The position numbers were made by a program, and so were the translations under genes. Of a stretch of DNA of 12,754 bases, positions 7,586-12,754 are shown in pieces. The notes under the pieces are model-generated. The model did no database searches, was not told the origin of the DNA, and saw only the letters and a program-made list of their open reading frames with translations. The stretch's first letter is position 1. The number at the start of each line of letters is the position of its first letter. Source of the stretch: Synura sp. LO234KE (lineage: Eukaryota > Sar > Synurophyceae > Synurales > Mallomonadaceae); assembly GCA_015143735.1 (NCBI GenBank), contig VKHC01000371.1, forward strand, positions 1-12,754, in the 5' to 3' direction.

Positions 7586-7680
7586 TTCAAGTATGAATAT
7601 GCGAAATTGTCGAAGTTATAATTTCAATTTTAAGCAAGGACAGAAAAATCTGTCCTTGCTTAAAATTGGAATAACTAATC
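7586..7680. promoter_or_regulatory. Bidirectional promoter region between the protease and the transposase
   Basis: A 95-nt gap between divergent start codons. Nearly half of it is the perfect palindrome at 7625-7668. The rest is AT-rich (TTATAATTTC precedes the palindrome). Both genes must start transcription here, so they are probably co-regulated. Confidence 0.65.
7625..7668. repeat. Palindrome P2, perfect 20-bp arms
   Basis: Arms at 7625-7644 and 7649-7668 are perfect reverse complements around an AAAA loop. The arm core is AAGCAAGGACAGA. The right end is 12 nt before the transposase ATG and the left end is 39 nt from the protease ATG. The same palindrome occurs in the reductase promoter (P1). 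A two-fold symmetric site of this length fits a dimeric DNA-binding regulator or transposase; as RNA it would be a strong 5' hairpin. Confidence 0.95.
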
Positions 7681-10600
7681 ATGAAAAGGGAAAATAATAT
7701 TTCAAGAGGAATTGTGAACGCGAAGAAAAGAAAGGAAAATCAAGCAGTCAGGAGAATATTGGAACATGAAAATTCATTTGAAGTGATGAATAAAGGACCA
7801 AATGAAGAAGCTAGCATTTGTGAAGAAGAAAATTTCTTGGATTTACAGATAGCTGAAACAAAGGCACCGACATTCTCACTGAATCATTCAAAGCTGAAAC
7901 CCTTGATGAGAGGTTTTGATGTTAAGGATCTTATACGGAAATTCAAAGAAGCAATACTCTTTGATGACGTTGACGAACAAGATTCTGAAAAAGCAATCTG
8001 CTTGGGCTCAAAAACGACTAAGAAACAATTTTCGTGTGCAATTGATGACTGGAAAAATGAATACTTTATATCTGACGATGCACTAGTTTCATTGCTTAAT
8101 ATTTTAAATAATTCCCTCGGAGAATTTGTTAACCTACCAGTAAAAGTTCGTTCGAATTATATGAAATGTGGTGATTTAATCGATGTTGATATTCTATCGT
8201 TGTCGACCCAAGACCTTCACGAATCGAAAGTTGCTTCTAACATTGAGAAGTATACTCGCGAAACGAGCAGATTCATATCGGTTGATCAATGTATAAATGA
8301 TTGTTGCGTTTATATTGGGGAATCTTTTTCACTTCTACAATGTTCAGTTTGTCAGAGTTTCAGATTCCGCCCATGCTGTAGGTCAACGTGCCCTGACAAG
8401 GGCAGCCAATTATGCAGTCATTTAATTTCAGCAGATGGCAGTCCCTTTAAACAATTTCACTACCGATTTCTTATCATTCTTATAATGGATCTTGTTAAGA
8501 CAGAGTGGTTCGTTGATGCTATTAATTTTACTAGCATGAAATTCCCTCATGAAAATGATCGATACTCTGATGTTTGTGATGGTGAAGAAAGTAAAAAACA
8601 TCTCAATGAAATGCAACTTGCATTTACAGCTTGGAAAGAAAAGGATAACCTCAATCGATCTAACACGATTCCAGTTAATTTATTACTATCTGAATTTTAC
8701 GACGGAACACAATTATTTAAATCGAGAGCTGCTGATTTCTGGGCTCTGCTTATTGGAATCTTAAATTTACCTCCTTCATATCGCGGAAAAATTGGCTGGG
8801 GATATTTTATCGCTGCGATTTACGAAGGTTCTCATGCTTTTACAGAACGCGTACTTTTTATTGATTTCTTCTGTCAAGAGTTAAGGTCCCTATATAACGG
8901 AATTGCGTTCTTTGCAAACGGGAAACATTACTTTATTCAAGCAAGACTTATTCTTCATATTTTGGATACTAAGGCTGGCGAGGGATTAATGAAATTGCAG
9001 ATGGTAAGCAATTCAAAATTTGGTTGTCCCTTATGCCGCTCTATTCACGGTGTTCACGACGGCAAAAAATGTGTCTTTATGGGTCATCGCAATTTGCTGC
9101 CTCAAAAGCACTACCTTCGTTTTCTTGGTCAATCTGGAAAATGTTGTCCACCAAACTTTTATGACGGCAATAAATGGTTTGAATTTGAACAATTCGAGGA
9201 TCCTTCTTTGGGAACGTTTTCAGTTTCAGACTACACTGATGTAAGGGAGGTACAAACTGCAGTTGCCAAAGCTGAGAAGAGGAAAAGAGGAAGTGGCGTA
9301 ATTGTTGGAAGAGGAATGATCTCAAAGAGGAGCAATACCATCAATCCATTCTGTGCTAGTTGTCAGCCTAATTCTGAAAACATTCTGAATGAAAATATTG
9401 AATTTATTTTCTTACAACCAGATGAAGCCTTTGTGTGGTTTCATTCTAAGGATTTTCACTTCCAACATACTTCCATCTATAGACAATATTTGCATTACCG
9501 ACATTTCGACTTTAGACAATTTAAAGAGTACAATCGTGTCGCTTATGATGTGCATTTGGAAGATGCAGTTCGTGCTACTCAACGATCTGATGGAGTTCTC
9601 AATGGAATCAAAGGTATCTGGCCCTTTGAGCGACTACAGTATGCGAACATAACAACTCAGTTTTCTTGGCCGATGGCACACAGTTGCTGTGGATGTATCG
9701 TGCTGCTTCTTGAAATAATGTGTGCAAAGTATACGGCATCAGACCCGAGCAAGAAAAATATTAGTATTTCAAAGGACGAAAACGATTTGGCAGAAGGTGA
9801 TGAAGATGCCGTTGATGGAACAACGTTTGAATATTGTCCCTACTACCGCCCAAAGTACACTAAGTCAAATGCCCCATATTCGGCAGTAAATCAAGACGTT
9901 GTTAAAGTGTGCTGCTGGTTACGCTGCGTATTGCTACCTGTAGGGATAACCGAAAACTCTTGGGATATCGACCTTTCGTCCATTGGATCATTGAATATGA
10001 ATCAGAAATTGAAGACTGTTCAGTGCTTTTGGGATATTATACTCTATGGATTCTCTACAAGTATTGAAAAACCCTACCGCCTCTTTTACAAAATGTTTGC
10101 AGATGATATGAAACGCCTATTATCTCTTAGCATACCAAAAGCTGATATTAGTGATCTTCAAAATTGCATCATCGAAACTGTTTCAACCTGGGAAGGAATG
10201 CTGCCACCCAAAACACTGAATTTTAAGCTTCATGAACTTGTTGATCTTCCAATGCAGATACGGCAGTTTGGACCACCTTCTAGAGTTTCTGAATTTCCTG
10301 GAGAGCGAATGCTTGGAATGATAAAAAAGCTGAAGTTGATGGGAAATAGTGGGGGAGTTTCTTACGGAAAGACGATTATGAAAAAGGAAGTTCAAAGGGA
10401 GCTTAGAGTCATTAGGAAAGCATTTACCAAACCTAATACAACGTATAAGAACAATATCAATAAGATAACACTTGATATCCAAAACCGTCCTACATATAAT
10501 GAGTTTCCATTCTTTCTGGCAAAAAATGAATCTCATGAAATGGTTTCGTTCACTGCTTTTGAAATCGATTACTTGATCAACTTACTACTGAGCGAGGTTG

Positions 10601-11388
10601 AGCGGCTATTCTTATCACCATCCGACCGGCGAGAAAAGAGCGTGCTATATCGTCTTTTCGAACGACCCATCAAGGCAAGATTTAAATCTCAATATGAGGC
10701 GTTGCAGCAGCATCAACTCAACGCTGATATTACTCCAGAAGAAACTGCTGTCTGTAAAAATCTTCTCAATTTCCGTTCTATGATTTATAAAAATGCAACT
10801 ATATATGGGAACAGTTTTTCTTGTCGAGGATCCAAGTTTCGAGAAATTAACCAACCTGTTAACAAGAATACTGCTTACGGTGCGGATCGCGGGAGTGAAA
10901 TCTACGACATTCGAAGAATGGAAGGGGCTTGTTCCTGGTTTGATAAAACTTCTAGAAGCAGCTGGTGCATGTATCTCAATAACGAGAACGAAGCAAAATT
11001 TGGACAATTGAATTGCTTTTTTAGTATCGACATTGGTGATCCTTCTCTGAAAGGTTTACTGGTTGCTTCAATTACTGCACGAAAATCGAAATGTGTAGAT
11101 AGTGTGACATTTGTTAATGAGTATAACTCACTGGATGTTTGTACGCTATTTGTTCCATTACAAGACATATGTCCGACCTTGATAGCAACAATTCCTTTTC
11201 AAGAAAATGATAAAGTTATTTCCGTTAAACATAATAGAAGGAGTATGTTAGCTGGTCAAGAAATGGAAAAATTTGTATCTACAGATAAATTCAAGATCTT
11301 CAAACATGCGATGATAATTTTGCATCCAGAAAAACTATCATCTCAGCCATTGGTTCGACCCTTTAACTTGTTCTATAACTCAATCTAA
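7681..11388 (+). CDS. CACTA/EnSpm-type (Tnp2-like) DDE transposase (1235 aa)
   Basis: Cut-and-paste transposase acting on the element's ends in the nucleus. It follows the Tnp2 order: a Cys-rich zinc-finger-like segment (Cys204, Cys208, Cys221, Cys224 and further Cys at 232-245); the first catalytic Asp341 in EFYDGTQLF, followed by FWALLIGILNLPPSYR; the second Asp429 in LHILDTKAG; then FGCPLC (Cys449, Cys452) and the hallmark CVFMGHRNLLP at 464-474; and the Glu region FGPPSRVSEFPGERMLGMIKK with Glu875. The C-terminal 300 residues are less recognisable. The frame has no internal stop, so the protein looks intact. One oddity is that the Asp of the usual DxxH motif is replaced (PMAH at 664-667). 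The start at 7681 lies just past the shared palindrome; the N-terminus is Lys/Arg-rich, as expected for nuclear import. It is divergent from the C48 protease gene. Confidence 0.88.
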   Translation: MKRENNISRGIVNAKKRKENQAVRRILEHENSFEVMNKGPNEEASICEEENFLDLQIAETKAPTFSLNHSKLKPLMRGFDVKDLIRKFKEAILFDDVDEQDSEKAICLGSKTTKKQFSCAIDDWKNEYFISDDALVSLLNILNNSLGEFVNLPVKVRSNYMKCGDLIDVDILSLSTQDLHESKVASNIEKYTRETSRFISVDQCINDCCVYIGESFSLLQCSVCQSFRFRPCCRSTCPDKGSQLCSHLISADGSPFKQFHYRFLIILIMDLVKTEWFVDAINFTSMKFPHENDRYSDVCDGEESKKHLNEMQLAFTAWKEKDNLNRSNTIPVNLLLSEFYDGTQLFKSRAADFWALLIGILNLPPSYRGKIGWGYFIAAIYEGSHAFTERVLFIDFFCQELRSLYNGIAFFANGKHYFIQARLILHILDTKAGEGLMKLQMVSNSKFGCPLCRSIHGVHDGKKCVFMGHRNLLPQKHYLRFLGQSGKCCPPNFYDGNKWFEFEQFEDPSLGTFSVSDYTDVREVQTAVAKAEKRKRGSGVIVGRGMISKRSNTINPFCASCQPNSENILNENIEFIFLQPDEAFVWFHSKDFHFQHTSIYRQYLHYRHFDFRQFKEYNRVAYDVHLEDAVRATQRSDGVLNGIKGIWPFERLQYANITTQFSWPMAHSCCGCIVLLLEIMCAKYTASDPSKKNISISKDENDLAEGDEDAVDGTTFEYCPYYRPKYTKSNAPYSAVNQDVVKVCCWLRCVLLPVGITENSWDIDLSSIGSLNMNQKLKTVQCFWDIILYGFSTSIEKPYRLFYKMFADDMKRLLSLSIPKADISDLQNCIIETVSTWEGMLPPKTLNFKLHELVDLPMQIRQFGPPSRVSEFPGERMLGMIKKLKLMGNSGGVSYGKTIMKKEVQRELRVIRKAFTKPNTTYKNNINKITLDIQNRPTYNEFPFFLAKNESHEMVSFTAFEIDYLINLLLSEVERLFLSPSDRREKSVLYRLFERPIKARFKSQYEALQQHQLNADITPEETAVCKNLLNFRSMIYKNATIYGNSFSCRGSKFREINQPVNKNTAYGADRGSEIYDIRRMEGACSWFDKTSRSSWCMYLNNENEAKFGQLNCFFSIDIGDPSLKGLLVASITARKSKCVDSVTFVNEYNSLDVCTLFVPLQDICPTLIATIPFQENDKVISVKHNRRSMLAGQEMEKFVSTDKFKIFKHAMIILHPEKLSSQPLVRPFNLFYNSI

Positions 11389-11501
11389 CATGTTGCTCTT
11401 GGTATTACTATGGGTATTTGTATGATCGAGAGACTGCATTATTACCTTGTTGTCACTGACCAAGTTTTTTGTATTATTGTATCGAAAAGGACAATGTTGT
11501 T

Positions 11502-11507
11502 AATAAA
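11502..11507 (+). terminator. Polyadenylation signal AATAAA for the transposase gene
   Basis: AATAAA lies 114 nt after the transposase stop codon in an AT-rich 3' flank. This is the best candidate signal for that gene. Confidence 0.5.
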
Positions 11508-11511
11508 ATTA

Positions 11512-11517
11512 TTTAAT
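11512..11517 (-). terminator. Polyadenylation signal ATTAAA for the gene at 11557-12546
   Basis: TTTAAT on the + strand reads ATTAAA on the - strand, 40 nt after the stop. It lies within 10 nt of the transposase signal, so the convergent transcripts would overlap or end back to back. Confidence 0.35.
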
Positions 11518-11556
11518 TACATATTAATTGCAACCAACTACACTTTACGAATGCTT

Positions 11557-12546
11557 TCAGTTCAGCTCTTTCCTTCCTCTCTTCCTTGGGCGTTTATCAG
11601 TTTCCCCATAATGTGACTCAGCATGGTGCTTCTTTGACTTTGACTTTGACTTCTTCCTCAAGAATTGGTCATCAGTGGCTTTATTAGCCTCCCCTACTAC
11701 ATCTTCAATCAACTGAGAGCACTCTAGTTCAAGAGGAAAGGCGCCGCCGATTGGAGGACTCTCAGCAAAAAGATGAACTGCTTTCGAATCTTCATTCGCC
11801 ATGAATATAGACTCGTTTTTCTCTTTTTCCACTTCTCTGTCTTTCCCGTGATTTGGCCAATCATCATGATTGCTTGATGTCTGACTTAATGAGGACTGCT
11901 TAATATATGTTTCTACACAAATCGCGTTTTCTTCTCCATATTCTCTGAAAAGATACATCCAACACCATAGGGAATTGGGACACTCATATCCAATGATTCT
12001 CAAATTGGGCGAATAATTAAATCCTCTCACGAAGGTTTTGCTGTCATCGAGGATCATTATTTTCAAATCCTTTTCGTTCAAGACAAACTTTTTCACTGTA
12101 GAATCTATATTCATGGAAAATCTAAAATCTTCAACAGAGAATCTATTGAAACTTCGAATGAATTGATGTGCAAAAATGAAAGCTTTACTTCTGACGCTGT
12201 GCTCAGGTCCATTATCAAACTCTAGTTTCGCCATTAAATTCACTTTTCCACAATCAAATTCATCATTGAAGAAATAAATAGGAATTGAAAAGTAGAAACG
12301 TCCAAAGTGCATATGGTCGGGCATATCTATCCAGTCATTCGGCAATAAAGACGATGGTTTCGACTGGGAATCAGGATTGATAGGCCAAATTGCTGATTTT
12401 CTCTCGTGGAGTAGCCTATACAATTCCTCTTTTTTCAAGGACTTAATTCGTTTGATCATTTCTTTCTGTTCGGCAAGATTTTTGTTCCAAAATCTAGAAC
12501 CAGGCATTATTTGCTTTTTGATAGCAGAGTCAATACGATCATCCAT
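11557..12546 (-). CDS. Hypothetical protein with basic C-terminus (329 aa)
   Basis: I do not recognise this protein. The open frame continues upstream to about 12699, but there it reads a lysine run from the poly-T tract, which is unlikely to be coding. I therefore prefer the ATG at 12546 (MDDRIDSAIKKQIMPG). Residues about 25-50 are charged and helical (EMIKRIKSLKKEELYRLL). The middle (about 75-220) alternates hydrophobic and polar residues like a compact beta-rich domain, with landmarks FGRFYFSIPIYFF and LRIIGYECPNSLW. From about 240 it is hydrophilic, ending in Lys/Arg clusters (RKKSKSKSKKHH and KRPRKRGRKELN) that look like nuclear-localisation or nucleic-acid-binding tails. It is convergent with the transposase and has no copy of the shared palindrome in the 208 nt upstream that are visible. 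A pyrimidine-rich tract ending in AG on the minus strand near 12592 could be a splice acceptor, so a 5' exon may lie outside the window. Confidence 0.7.
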   Translation of the reverse strand: MDDRIDSAIKKQIMPGSRFWNKNLAEQKEMIKRIKSLKKEELYRLLHERKSAIWPINPDSQSKPSSLLPNDWIDMPDHMHFGRFYFSIPIYFFNDEFDCGKVNLMAKLEFDNGPEHSVRSKAFIFAHQFIRSFNRFSVEDFRFSMNIDSTVKKFVLNEKDLKIMILDDSKTFVRGFNYSPNLRIIGYECPNSLWCWMYLFREYGEENAICVETYIKQSSLSQTSSNHDDWPNHGKDREVEKEKNESIFMANEDSKAVHLFAESPPIGGAFPLELECSQLIEDVVGEANKATDDQFLRKKSKSKSKKHHAESHYGETDKRPRKRGRKELN

Positions 12547-12634
12547 AATATGCTGTCCGCATAGTTTACTCGAGTTGCTTGCTTTCAGCTCAAAAAAACA
12601 CAAAAAAACGTACATAACAGTTCGCCGACCACAC

Positions 12635-12675
12635 AAGTGCCCCACTTGGGCACTTTTTTTTTTTTTTTTTTTTTT
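12635..12675. repeat. GC-rich hairpin abutting a 22-nt T-run
   Basis: AAGTGCCC (12635-12642) and GGGCACTT (12648-12655) pair perfectly across a 5-nt loop (CACTT). The final TT merges into a T-run of 22 bases (12654-12675). The arms are much richer in G and C than the surroundings. It could mark the end of a separate small repeat element or a transposon terminus. It could equally be an A-tail on the minus strand, but neither is proven. Confidence 0.75.
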
Positions 12676-12754
12676 CTCAGACAGGCCTCCAACCGTCACA
12701 AAGAGACAATTATCACAAGAGTTACGCTGGATAGCATTGATTTATTCTTCATTG
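12676..12754. other. Right-edge sequence, no gene assigned
   Basis: This tail has no long open frame. On the minus strand it contains AATAAA (12746-12741) about 66 nt before the A-run of 12675-12654. That arrangement would fit the 3' end of a retroposed copy entering from the right, but the spacing is long and the evidence thin. Confidence 0.3.

Larger units (their letters stand above)
2954..11388. mobile_element. Core of a CACTA-like DNA transposon, probably larger (possibly 469-12546 or beyond)
   Basis: The transposase and C48 protease genes form the core. The palindrome shared with the promoter at 1734-1845 suggests that the reductase and the 358-aa gene belong to the same element, so the true left end would lie at or beyond 469. 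I could not find terminal inverted repeats or target-site duplications; the bounds given are those of the core genes only. Confidence 0.75.

Noticed and set aside
10183-11168. Minus-strand open frames of about 90-120 residues inside the transposase gene
   Set aside because: Antisense to conserved transposase motifs, with no recognisable domain and no promoter or polyadenylation context of their own.
12635-12675. Bacterial rho-independent terminator
   Set aside because: The stem plus T-run has that shape, but the window has spliceosomal introns and AATAAA signals, and no gene ends there in the right orientation.
12547-12699. 51-residue N-terminal extension of the 329-aa protein
   Set aside because: It would be encoded partly by the poly-T tract (a lysine run) and the GC-rich hairpin, which look like non-coding repeat sequence.
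1-12754. tRNA, rRNA genes or a CRISPR array
   Set aside because: No cloverleaf with credible A and B boxes, no rRNA-like GC-rich conserved blocks and no regularly spaced direct repeats with unique spacers were seen.

Overview
The window looks like nuclear DNA of an AT-rich eukaryote, most likely an invertebrate such as a nematode or arthropod. One gene on the minus strand needs two short spliceosomal introns (55 and 133 nt), one with a CTAAC branch point. AATAAA or ATTAAA signals follow the genes, and there is a triplet microsatellite and a long T-run. I cannot place the species more closely.

The core is a DNA transposon of the CACTA/EnSpm (CMC) class. A 1235-residue Tnp2-like DDE transposase runs on the + strand (7681-11388). 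A 1543-residue protein with a C-terminal Ulp1/SENP-type cysteine protease (peptidase C48) runs on the - strand (2954-7585). The two are divergent across a 95-nt gap. To the left, a second divergent pair lies across a 112-nt gap: an intron-containing gene of unknown function (469-1733, -) and an intronless aldo-keto reductase with an intact catalytic tetrad (1846-2694, +). To the right, convergent with the transposase, is an unrecognised gene with a very basic C-terminus (11557-12546, -).

The most striking signal is that both divergent gaps contain the same long palindrome: a perfect 20-bp-arm version at 7625-7668 and an 18-bp-arm version at 1799-1838. One is closely related to the reverse complement of the other. 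Each ends only 7-12 nt before the + strand start codon. This ties the reductase and its partner to the transposase and protease as one likely mobile unit with a shared operator or bidirectional promoter. The window would then show a large, cargo-bearing CACTA-like element carrying a bacterial-type metabolic enzyme. This is an inference: I found no terminal inverted repeats or target-site duplications, so the element probably extends beyond one or both window ends.

Other structure: a 54-residue tandem duplication and a 25-residue repeat inside the protease gene, small duplications just after its stop codon, a possible alternative polyadenylation site inside intron 2 of the left gene, and a GC-rich hairpin abutting a 22-nt T-run near the right edge.
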